From positions 1 through 64,000 of the forward strand of contig JACWEJ010000004.1 in assembly GCA_014653545.1 (NCBI GenBank): 64,000 nt of DNA, in the 5' to 3' direction. Position numbers and translations under genes: made by a program. The first letter of the stretch is position 1. Each line of letters starts with the position of its first letter. Shown one piece after another: positions 9,811 to 17,995 of this stretch. Below the pieces are notes generated by a model. The model saw only the letters and a list, made by a program, of their open reading frames with translations, did not search any database and was not told the DNA's origin. The stretch comes from Pelagibacterales bacterium SAG-MED41 (GTDB lineage Bacteria; Pseudomonadota; Alphaproteobacteria; Pelagibacterales; Pelagibacteraceae).

Positions 9811-10582
9811 TTAAGTTTTCTGCACGCTTAATTAGTAAACTAGGATTTTTATAATCTTCTTTACCGTATAAAAAAGGTTTTTCATCAAGTGTTTTAATAA
9901 TTGCACCAGCATTTGCAGCCACAGCATGTCCAGCAGCGTAATCCCACTCATTGGCTCTTTCTTTAGCAGCGTAAATATCGTACTCACCCGAAGCAATTAC
10001 ACAGAATTTATAGGAACTAGCCATTTTAACTATTGAATTAACATTAAATTCTTTTAATTTATTTAGAATAACGTCAGATGGTTTTATTACACTTGATAGT
10101 GCTACGACTTTACCCTTTGGTTGTTGCTTAGTGCAATTAATTTTCTTAGTTTTTCCACCTTCAATTAAATAACTTTCTCCAGGTGCATAAGTATAAAAAA
10201 GCCTATTTTTTTTTGGTACTCCAACTAAACCTAATACAGGCACAGCATTAATTACCAATGCTGCATTTAAAGTATATTCATCTTTACCAGCAATATATTC
10301 TTTAGTCCCATCTATAGGATCTATTAGCCAAAAAATCTTTGCAGTATTTTTTACATTTAAATCTACAGTTTCTTCAGAAACAATTGGTATATTTGGAGTA
10401 AGTTCTTTGATCTTTTTAGTAATTAACTCATTTACTTTTAGGTCTCCATTGCTAACAGGTGATTTATCTTCTTTAATTTCTATTTTTAGACCATTGGCGA
10501 AAAGGTCTATAGACTTTTTCCCGGCAATGTTAAAAGTATCAATTAAATTTTCACATATAGATTTTAATTCGTTAATTTTCAT
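9803..10582 (-). CDS. cysQ: 3'(2'),5'-bisphosphate nucleotidase CysQ (inositol monophosphatase family)
   Basis: WLIDPIDGTKEYIAGKDEYTLNAALV and ERANEWDYAAGHA motifs. Confidence 0.87.
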   Translation of the reverse strand: MKINELKSICENLIDTFNIAGKKSIDLFANGLKIEIKEDKSPVSNGDLKVNELITKKIKELTPNIPIVSEETVDLNVKNTAKIFWLIDPIDGTKEYIAGKDEYTLNAALVINAVPVLGLVGVPKKNRLFYTYAPGESYLIEGGKTKKINCTKQQPKGKVVALSSVIKPSDVILNKLKEFNVNSIVKMASSYKFCVIASGEYDIYAAKERANEWDYAAGHAVAANAGAIIKTLDEKPFLYGKEDYKNPSLLIKRAENLND

Positions 10583-10748
10583 AGTTTATTTTTTCCAGTA
10601 TTACATTTTCAACATTTATCACTCTTTTTCCGCAATTTTCAAAATTAACAGTTACTTTACTGCCAATAATAGATTGAATTTGTCCTACACCCCAATCTTT
10701 GTTTGCAGGGTTTGTGACATAATCTCCTGGCTCAAAATCAATAAGCAT
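10572..10748 (-). CDS. DUF3553-like 58-aa protein (not in ORF track)
   Basis: Hand translation MLIDFEPGDYVTNPANKDWGVGQIQSIIGSKVTVNFENCGKRVINVENVILEKINYEN*; 11-nt overlap with cysQ start. Confidence 0.7.
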   Translation of the reverse strand: MLIDFEPGDYVTNPANKDWGVGQIQSIIGSKVTVNFENCGKRVINVENVILEKINYEN

Positions 10749-10785
10749 TATGGAAAATCTCTACTTTCTATTATACATTTAAATA

Positions 10786-11925
10786 ATGAATTCACTAGGA
10801 ATTAATAAGCCAAAAATAGAAACTAAAGTAGTTGTAGCAATGTCTGGAGGTGTAGACTCCTCAGTTGTTGCCGCACTTATGAAGCAAGAAGGTTATGACG
10901 TTACAGGTGTAACATTAAAATTATACGATGACACTAAACAATCTAAAGAGGGTAGACAATGCTGTGCTGGACAAGATATTTTGGATGCTAAAAGAGTATC
11001 AGAAAATATTAATATAGATCATAAAATTTTATTTTATCAAAAAAAATTTAAATCTGAAGTAATAGACTCATTTATTGATAGTTACGCTGCTGGAGAAACA
11101 CCTATACCTTGTGTGCAATGTAACCAAACAGTAAAATTTAGAGATTTATTCAAATATTCCAAGGATTTAAATGCCGACGCACTTATAACAGGTCATTATG
11201 TTTCAAGAGTACAGGTAAATGGCCATGCAAATATGTATAAAGCAAAAGATCAAAATCGAGATCAAAGTTATTTTTTATTTAGTACAACCCAAGAACAATT
11301 AGACTATTTAAGATTTCCTTTAGGAGAAATTGATAAGTCGGAAACTAGATCAATAGCTGAAAAATTAAAGTTAAATGTAGCCACAAAACCAGATAGCCAG
11401 GATATATGTTTTGTTCCTAATGGAGATTATTCATCAGTTATAAAAAAATTTAGACCAGAGTCATTTAAACCTGGAAAAATACTTGATATTGATGGAAATC
11501 AAATTGGTGATCATGAAGGTATTATTAATTATACAATTGGTCAAAGAAAAGGAATTAAGATAGCAAGCAACAACCCCCTGTACGTAGTAAATATAGATGC
11601 TGACAAAAATACAATTGTTGTAGGTAATAAAGATTGTCTTAAAGTTAAAAAAATAAAATTAAGAGATCTAAATATACTAGGATCAAAAAAAGAGTTTAAT
11701 AAGGAAATAAATATAAAAGTAAGATCAACTGGTAGACTTTTAAAAGCTAAAGTAAATTTATTAGAAAATTCGGCAGATGTAGAAATTTTAGATGAAGAAA
11801 CAGGAATATCTCCTGGCCAAGCTTGTGTATTTTATTCAGAAGATAAAATTGGGGATAAGGTTCTTGGTGGTGGCTGGATACACAAGACTTTTAATAAAAA
11901 TTTATCCACTAAGTTAACAACCTAA
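10786..11925 (+). CDS. mnmA: tRNA 2-thiouridine(34) synthase MnmA
   Basis: [59 protein letters not shown]. Confidence 0.95.
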   Translation: MNSLGINKPKIETKVVVAMSGGVDSSVVAALMKQEGYDVTGVTLKLYDDTKQSKEGRQCCAGQDILDAKRVSENINIDHKILFYQKKFKSEVIDSFIDSYAAGETPIPCVQCNQTVKFRDLFKYSKDLNADALITGHYVSRVQVNGHANMYKAKDQNRDQSYFLFSTTQEQLDYLRFPLGEIDKSETRSIAEKLKLNVATKPDSQDICFVPNGDYSSVIKKFRPESFKPGKILDIDGNQIGDHEGIINYTIGQRKGIKIASNNPLYVVNIDADKNTIVVGNKDCLKVKKIKLRDLNILGSKKEFNKEINIKVRSTGRLLKAKVNLLENSADVEILDEETGISPGQACVFYSEDKIGDKVLGGGWIHKTFNKNLSTKLTT

Positions 11926-11979
11926 TTTTCTGCACGTTTAAAGTGATAACATTTTTTTCATAATATGATTTAATGATTT

Positions 11980-12152
11980 TAATTAAGGGGCAACTCTTAA
12001 CTGGCCATTTAAGGAAAGACCGAGAGGTTCAAGCTTAAAGGGCAGAAAGGTGGACCTAGTAGCGCTAGAATAGTTCATCGGGATGGCTTGGCGGTAGCGC
12101 CTACAACGACGAGCCTAAACTACTAAATTTCTGGGCGAAAGCCTAGAAATTT
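11980..12152 (+). ncRNA. Candidate structured noncoding RNA of unknown family (strand uncertain)
   Basis: Intergenic block clearly richer in G+C than its surroundings with several self-complementary elements: TAGTAG 12057-12062/CTACTA 12120-12125; GGCT 12085-12088/AGCC 12112-12115 enclosing GGCG-GTAG-CGCC 12090-12101; GACC-GAGA-GGTT 12018-12029; AAATTTCTGGGC-GAAA-GCCTAGAAATTT 12125-12152. Confidence 0.55.
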
Positions 12153-12852
12153 ATGTGGTTCTCTTCCAAAATAATCTTGTCAACAAATAAAACGTAACTA
12201 CGCCTACGAAATAATTCCACTCCAAAGCATGTTTAAAGTGAGTGTTGCCTTTATCAAGAAGTATTGGCAAACTCAAAATTGCAACAGTAGCTAATATCGA
12301 AACAAGTATTGCTTTTAAAATTAATACTTTTTTATTTATTAATCCTGAAATTTTTTCTTTAATTTTAAAGAAATGATAAACTAGCATTCCTTGAGCTATA
12401 ATTTCAAATATAATGAAGAGTAATAAAACAACTCTTCTCATTAGTTTGTAAATTTGAATATCAAATTTAATACCTAAAAAAATTGAGTGAATTGCTAAAA
12501 AAACTGCGGATAAAATACCAAAAGTTTTAAATTTGTAATTAATAGCAGTAATTTTATATTTATTTACTAAACGGTTATTATTATTCCAATAATAATACAA
12601 CAATATAGCTGTTATAATCATAATTGGTTTAAAAATTAAATATTGGGGAAAGGTTCTTGAAGCCCTGCTAATTGATAAACTTCCATCCAAATAAGGTATG
12701 GAAAATCCTGACCTGCCGAGTTGATCAACTGTAAATATTGTTCCCTCTAGAAATTCATAATTCTGGGAAATTAATAAGCAAAAATTGATTGCTATTAATG
12801 GAATAAAAAATATCCATAAACTCAATTTTCTTATTTGAGTTATTTCATTCAT
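12151..12852 (-). CDS. Multi-pass membrane protein of unknown function
   Basis: 233-aa ORF with about six hydrophobic segments; no family recognised. Confidence 0.6.
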   Translation of the reverse strand: MNEITQIRKLSLWIFFIPLIAINFCLLISQNYEFLEGTIFTVDQLGRSGFSIPYLDGSLSISRASRTFPQYLIFKPIMIITAILLYYYWNNNNRLVNKYKITAINYKFKTFGILSAVFLAIHSIFLGIKFDIQIYKLMRRVVLLLFIIFEIIAQGMLVYHFFKIKEKISGLINKKVLILKAILVSILATVAILSLPILLDKGNTHFKHALEWNYFVGVVTFYLLTRLFWKRTT

Positions 12853-12865
12853 AAAATTTTAATGA

Positions 12866-12949
12866 TTATTTTTTCTTATTTCTTTTTCTTGCTCTTCTTT
12901 TTTTTGAGCCAATTTTTCTTCTGCCACGGTGCTTTTTTGGGTAACCCAT
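12866..12949 (-). CDS. 27-aa extremely basic small protein, possible ribosome-associated peptide (not in ORF track)
   Basis: Hand translation MGYPKKHRGRRKIGSKKRRARKRNKKK*; strong Shine-Dalgarno AAGGAGGCAAAAAT before the ATG. Confidence 0.6.
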   Translation of the reverse strand: MGYPKKHRGRRKIGSKKRRARKRNKKK

Positions 12950-13015
12950 ATTTTTGCCTCCTTTTTTATATCTTAATTAGGTAATTATTATATAAAGTTC
13001 AAATACACTTATTTT

Positions 13016-14209
13016 ATGAAAAAGTCTATTAACACATTTTTAAAACATCCCACAAAGGATAATACTAATAGATCTGCAAACCCTCCTGTTGCTAGAGCGT
13101 CAACAATTTTATTTGATACAATGCAAGAAATGTACAAGCACGAAGCAAAAATCAAGCAGCATAAAAATGTAACTCATTATACCTATGGTCGTTATGGAAG
13201 CACCACAACAATTGAACTTGAAAATATTTTAAAAGAGTTAGAAAAAGCTTATCATGTTTTCCTCACTGGAACAGGATTTGGTGGAATAGCTTTAGCATTA
13301 ATGAGTTTATGTAGACCAGGAGATGAAATTATAGTTTCAGATAATGTTTATGGACCAACAAAAGAGATATCTGAAAAACTTTTAAAAGAATTTAATATTA
13401 ATGCAAAATTTTACGATCCTAATTCATTCGATGATTTGAAAGACAAAGTTACAAAAAAAACTAAAATGATTTTAGTTGAAAATCCTGGAAGTAATACATT
13501 TGAATTTCAAGATCTCTCAAAAATAGTAAGTTTAGCTAAAAGAAAGAAAATACTAACTTTGTTGGACAATACTTGGGGAACACCTTTATATCTGAAACCC
13601 CTAGAAATAGGTTTTGACATGTCTTTTTCTTCAGCGACTAAATATTTTTCAGGCCATTCAGATGCAATGGGTGGATCTTTAGCAGTTAATAAAAAAGTAT
13701 TTAAAAAAATAATGTTTTTTTATAAACTTTCTGGATACCGAATGTCGGCTGATGAGGCTTACTTAATTATAAGAGGTTTACGTACGTTAGATACTAGGCT
13801 AAAGCAGCATTTTCAAAATACAAAAGCAGTGATCAATTTTTTAAGAAAACAAAAAAAAATTATTGAAATACTATATCCTCATAAGACAGGTAGTAAAAAT
13901 TTTAAGCTTTGGAAAAAATATTATACAGGTGCAACAGGTTTATTATCAGTTGTTATAAAATCTAAAAATAAATCTTCAGTAATTAAATTTGTTAATTCGT
14001 TAGAACTTTTTGGAATAGGGTATAGTTGGGGAGGATTTGAAAGTCTTGCAATTTTACAGGAATTAAAACCAAGTAAAGATGAATATAGTCAAGGAAGAAG
14101 ATTCTTTAAATATAAAAAGAATGAGCACATTGTTAGGTTACACATTGGTCTTGAAGATCCAAAAGATTTAATTAATGACTTAAAACAATCTTTAAGATAC
14201 ATTAAATAA
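13016..14209 (+). CDS. metC: Cystathionine beta-lyase-like PLP enzyme (Cys/Met metabolism family)
   Basis: YTYGRYGSTTTIELE, LLDNTWGTPLYLKPLEIGFDMSFSSATKYFSGHSDAMGG (PLP lysine). Confidence 0.87.
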   Translation: MKKSINTFLKHPTKDNTNRSANPPVARASTILFDTMQEMYKHEAKIKQHKNVTHYTYGRYGSTTTIELENILKELEKAYHVFLTGTGFGGIALALMSLCRPGDEIIVSDNVYGPTKEISEKLLKEFNINAKFYDPNSFDDLKDKVTKKTKMILVENPGSNTFEFQDLSKIVSLAKRKKILTLLDNTWGTPLYLKPLEIGFDMSFSSATKYFSGHSDAMGGSLAVNKKVFKKIMFFYKLSGYRMSADEAYLIIRGLRTLDTRLKQHFQNTKAVINFLRKQKKIIEILYPHKTGSKNFKLWKKYYTGATGLLSVVIKSKNKSSVIKFVNSLELFGIGYSWGGFESLAILQELKPSKDEYSQGRRFFKYKKNEHIVRLHIGLEDPKDLINDLKQSLRYIK

Positions 14210-15429
14210 TGTTTAAATTTATTCCCAATAGAGTAGCTCTAATTGTTTTAATATCTGCATGTAGTATTATTTTTATATCAATGGGTTTAAGACAAACCTT
14301 CGGTCTATTTTTTGAAGTCTTTGAAGATGGTTTAGGTGTAACAAGAACAGAGTTTGGACTAGCCATAGGAATACAAATGCTATTTTGGGGAATATTTGCT
14401 CCAATATTTGGTTTTCTAGCAGATAAATTTGGAGGGAGTAAGGCTGTATTAATTGGTTTTGTAATTTTCGGATTAGGTATTTTTACACTCTATGCTGGTC
14501 CAAATACTGGAATTTATTTTCAAATAAGTTTAGGTGTTCTAGTAGGTACTGCACTAGGAGCTACAGCTATCGGAGTTCCAGTTTCGGAAGTAGGAAAACA
14601 TTTTCCAAACGAGACAAGAACTTTAGCAACCGGCTATGTTACTGCTGCAGCATCTGTAGGTTATTTTTTATCTCCACTTTTCACTCAATATAGTCTTGAA
14701 GGAGTTGGTTGGGAGCAGACGTTGAAATATTTTATGTATTTAATTGTTTTTGGATTGTTAGCATCTTTTTTTTTATTTCCCTCGAAGACTATTATAGATT
14801 CATCTCAAGCTGACAGGGATCAAACCTTTACTTCCGCAATTAAAGAGGCGTTTGCGCATAAAGGTTATATTTTACTTGTTTTAGGTTTTTTTGTATGTGG
14901 CTTTCAAATTACTTTGGTTGGAACTCATGTTCCAGGATATATGCAAGATAGAGGTATGGGAGGCTGGTCAGCCACAATTATTTTAGCTCTAATTGGTTTT
15001 TTTAATATTTTTGGAACACTTGGAATGGGATTTCTTGGAACAAAGTATAAGAAGAAAAACTTACTTTGTATTCTCTATGCTCTTAGAGCAGTAAGTATTT
15101 GTGTATTCATTTTTTCTCCTCCATCACTTTTAAACTCGATTGTTTTTGGAATAACATTTGGACTTTTGTGGCTTTCAACAGTTCCACCCACTAATGGTAT
15201 AGTTGCTCAAATCTTTGGAACTAAATATCTTAGCACTCTATTTGGAATAGTTTTTTTGTGTCATCAGTTTGGTGCCTTTGCAGGCGCATTTTTAGGAGGA
15301 TATTTCTACGATCTTTACGGTTCTTATGATTACGCCTGGTACATGGCCATAGCACTTTCAATTTTTGCTACTATTGTTCATTATCCAATTGATGAAGCCA
15401 GGTTAGTACGTGTTGATAAGACTATCTAG
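14209..15429 (+). CDS. MFS transporter
   Basis: 12-TM-like profile with PIFGFLADKFGGSKAVLIGF MFS motif A. Confidence 0.88.
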   Translation: MFKFIPNRVALIVLISACSIIFISMGLRQTFGLFFEVFEDGLGVTRTEFGLAIGIQMLFWGIFAPIFGFLADKFGGSKAVLIGFVIFGLGIFTLYAGPNTGIYFQISLGVLVGTALGATAIGVPVSEVGKHFPNETRTLATGYVTAAASVGYFLSPLFTQYSLEGVGWEQTLKYFMYLIVFGLLASFFLFPSKTIIDSSQADRDQTFTSAIKEAFAHKGYILLVLGFFVCGFQITLVGTHVPGYMQDRGMGGWSATIILALIGFFNIFGTLGMGFLGTKYKKKNLLCILYALRAVSICVFIFSPPSLLNSIVFGITFGLLWLSTVPPTNGIVAQIFGTKYLSTLFGIVFLCHQFGAFAGAFLGGYFYDLYGSYDYAWYMAIALSIFATIVHYPIDEARLVRVDKTI

Positions 15430-15449
15430 GGTTGTAATTTGAGTCTCAA

Positions 15450-15479
15450 AGTGAATCAAAAGTGAATCAAAAGGTGAAC
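15450..15479. repeat. Short tandem direct repeat AGTGAATCAAA
   Basis: AGTGAATCAAA at 15450-15460 and 15461-15471, then degenerate AGGTGAAC. Confidence 0.6.
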
Positions 15480-15570
15480 ATTTAAATTAAATCAACCAAT
15501 GGGTGTGGATAATTTTTTTGTTTAATCTGACGGTTTTTTTTAATACGCTCAAATTAACTAAGGAGCCAAA

Positions 15571-16236
15571 ATGTTTTCAAAAATATTAAACAAAAAGTTA
15601 GACCAACATCATTTACTAAATCACCCTTTTTACAAATCATGGAATGAGGGAAAACTTACTAGAGAAATTATTAAAGATTACGCTGAACAATATTATCAGC
15701 ATGTCAAAGCCTTTCCGAGATACATAAGCGCTACTCATTCAATTTGTGAAGACATTGAAAAAAGAAAAATTCTTTTAGAAAATCTTCGGGACGAAGAAAA
15801 TCCAAATGCTGATCACCCAAAACTTTGGAAAAATTTTGCACTAGCAATGGGAGCTGATCCAGACAAAATAGAAAATGTTAAAAGAGAATGGTTTACAAAT
15901 GATATGATTGAAAACTTCTTTTACCAAGCAAGAAAATCATACGCTGAAGGTTTAGCTTCTTTGTATACTTACGAGAGACAAATTCCTGAAATTGCTGAAA
16001 CTAAAATTAAAGGCTTAAAAAAATTTTATGGAGTAACATCTAAAGAAGGTCTTGAGTTTTTTGAAGCTCATAAAGCTGCTGATGTGATCCATAGAAAAGA
16101 ATGTGAGAAACTCTTAGACGCTTTAACAGAGGAAGAAAAAGAAAAAGCAGAAAAAGCTTCTGTGCTAACGGCAAGGTATCTTTGGAACTTCCTAAGTGGG
16201 ATGACTAGTAAGCACAATCTACAAGCAGCAGCTTAA
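15571..16236 (+). CDS. CADD-like (TenA/PqqC-fold) protein, putative alternative folate/PABA synthesis
   Basis: MFSKILNKKLDQHHLLNHPFYKSWNEGKLTREIIKDYAEQYYQHVKAFPRYISATHS... matches the CADD-type heme-oxygenase-like di-metal family; not PqqC by context. Confidence 0.72.
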   Translation: MFSKILNKKLDQHHLLNHPFYKSWNEGKLTREIIKDYAEQYYQHVKAFPRYISATHSICEDIEKRKILLENLRDEENPNADHPKLWKNFALAMGADPDKIENVKREWFTNDMIENFFYQARKSYAEGLASLYTYERQIPEIAETKIKGLKKFYGVTSKEGLEFFEAHKAADVIHRKECEKLLDALTEEEKEKAEKASVLTARYLWNFLSGMTSKHNLQAAA

Positions 16237-16247
16237 ATTTATTTAAG

Positions 16248-16628
16248 ATGAAAAACGATGATCATAAGTGGGATAATAAACATCCCACTGCGCAAATGCT
16301 TGGTCGTTGGCAACCTTGGCATGCTGGCCATCAAAAATTATTTGAAGAAACATTAAAAAAAACAGGCCAAGTCAATATTATGGTTAGAGATGTTAAAGGT
16401 GTTAACGATAATCCATTTGATTTTGAGACTGTAAAAAAAAATATTTTTGAAGCTCTTCAAAATTATAAAAACAGAATTCAAGTTACCTTAGTACCTAATA
16501 TTACGCATATTTGCTATGGGCGAGGTGTGGGGTATAAAATAGAGGAAATCGTTTTAGATGAAAAAACTCAACAAATCTCCGCTACAAAAATTAGAGAGGA
16601 GATGCGAAAAGAAGGTAAGCTTAAATAA
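16248..16628 (+). CDS. Adenylyl/cytidylyltransferase-family protein
   Basis: GRWQPWHAGHQKLF (HxGH-type motif) and C-terminal ISATKIREEM motif of nucleotidyltransferases. Confidence 0.75.
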   Translation: MKNDDHKWDNKHPTAQMLGRWQPWHAGHQKLFEETLKKTGQVNIMVRDVKGVNDNPFDFETVKKNIFEALQNYKNRIQVTLVPNITHICYGRGVGYKIEEIVLDEKTQQISATKIREEMRKEGKLK

Positions 16629-16630
16629 TT

Positions 16631-16674
16631 GAGAACTGTTCTCACTTGACCTACAAAATAGGCCTAGATATAAA
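16631..16674 (+). promoter_or_regulatory. Putative sigma70-type promoter with palindromic operator upstream of aprM
   Basis: GAGAAC-T-GTTCTC palindrome 16631-16643; TTGACC 16646-16651, 17-nt spacer, TATAAA 16669-16674; aprM starts at 16690. Confidence 0.55.
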
Positions 16675-16689
16675 AGCTATTCGATAATT

Positions 16690-17484
16690 ATGATTACAAA
16701 CAATCCATTTTCAACTTTAGCTGAAACAATACCGTCAGTGGCTATGCAAGGTTTTGTAATTGCTATGGCAGCCCTAACTTTAATTGGTGTTTTAATCGAT
16801 ATTCTGCATAAAAAAAATGTAAAATATTTTTTTGATAATGCAAAAAAAGCTAAAAAAAATGCAAAGATCGAATTAACCTCAGGAAAACGAACTACTGTTA
16901 TTTTAAAGACAGTTGCGCATGATATTGCAACAACTTCAGAACTTGGTTGGGGTAAAAGAAGATTAGCTCATGTCTTAGGGATGTACGGCACAATTATTTT
17001 TTGGATTTGCTCAGCTATTTTAATCTTTTCTTATTCATCGGCCGGCATTCAAACTCCCGCTTCATTAACTGCTTTGTGGCACATAGGTGCAATATTAACT
17101 TGTTTAGGTGGCTATTGGTTTTGGTTTTTTTTAAGAGTTGATGTTTCAGCAGAAGCCCACCCTTGGTATAGGATTATAAAAGCTGACTTATTTGTACTAG
17201 CTTTATTAGCTTGTGCAACATTCGGTCTAGCATGGTCATACACTCAGTATTCAGGAATGACAGGTTTGAGTGTTTTATTTTTAGTATTATTTATAGTTTC
17301 AAATTTAGTTTTATTCGGCGGCGTTTATTGGTCAAAATTTGCTCATATGTTTTACAAACCAGGCGCAGCGATTCAAAAAAATTTAGCAGAGGCTGATGGC
17401 TCTAGAGACAATTTGCCTCCACCTGCTGATGCACCAGAACAATTTGGGTTAGGCATTAAAAGAGAACAACCAAAGCATTATTAA
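16690..17484 (+). CDS. aprM: AprM-like membrane anchor
   Basis: Multi-TM protein immediately upstream of aprBA, FWFFLRVDVSAEAHPWYRIIKADLF. Confidence 0.78.
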   Translation: MITNNPFSTLAETIPSVAMQGFVIAMAALTLIGVLIDILHKKNVKYFFDNAKKAKKNAKIELTSGKRTTVILKTVAHDIATTSELGWGKRRLAHVLGMYGTIIFWICSAILIFSYSSAGIQTPASLTALWHIGAILTCLGGYWFWFFLRVDVSAEAHPWYRIIKADLFVLALLACATFGLAWSYTQYSGMTGLSVLFLVLFIVSNLVLFGGVYWSKFAHMFYKPGAAIQKNLAEADGSRDNLPPPADAPEQFGLGIKREQPKHY

Positions 17485-17524
17485 AGAAATTATGATATAG
17501 AAATTTATGGGAGAAAAATAATTT

Positions 17525-17995
17525 ATGTCAACTTTTGTATACATGACAAGATGTGATGGTTGCGGACACTGCGTAGATATATGTCCGTCAGACATTATGC
17601 ACATCGATGAGACGATTAGACGGGCAAAAAACATAGAACCAAATTTTTGTTGGGAATGTTATTCATGTGTAAAGGCTTGTCCCAATCACGCGATAGATGT
17701 TAGAGGTTACGCTGATTTCGCACCAATGGGCCACAGCGTTAGAGTAAGAAGAGAAGAAGAAAAAGGAACTATCTCTTGGAGAATTAAATTTAGAAATGGA
17801 ACCGAGAAGAATTTTGTGTCTCCAATTACTACTAAGCCTTGGGGTAAATTTATTCCTAAACTCGCTGAGGAAGATAAACCAAATCAAGGTGAAATTACTA
17901 CTCAAAGACTTTATACTGAACCTAAAGGACTAAATATTGACGGAGACCTTCCGACAGTAAGCAAAGATTCATTTAAAAAAGGTGTTTATTATTAA
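17525..17995 (+). CDS. aprB: Adenylylsulfate reductase beta subunit
   Basis: Two 4Fe-4S motifs CDGCGHCVDICP and CWECYSCVKACP; followed by aprA. Confidence 0.93.
   Translation: MSTFVYMTRCDGCGHCVDICPSDIMHIDETIRRAKNIEPNFCWECYSCVKACPNHAIDVRGYADFAPMGHSVRVRREEEKGTISWRIKFRNGTEKNFVSPITTKPWGKFIPKLAEEDKPNQGEITTQRLYTEPKGLNIDGDLPTVSKDSFKKGVYY

Noticed and set aside
12125-12152. AAATTTCTGGGC-GAAA-GCCTAGAAATTT as a simple bidirectional terminator
   Set aside because: No T-tract follows on either strand; it fits better as the closing hairpin of the RNA candidate.
11980-12152. Assigning the GC-rich intergenic block to RNase P RNA, tmRNA, SRP RNA or 6S RNA
   Set aside because: Despite AAGGAAAGAC resembling the RNase P GAGGAAAGUC core, the other conserved blocks are missing; no T-arm/CCA for tmRNA; no SRP GGAAGGAAGCAGCC loop. 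Left unclassified.
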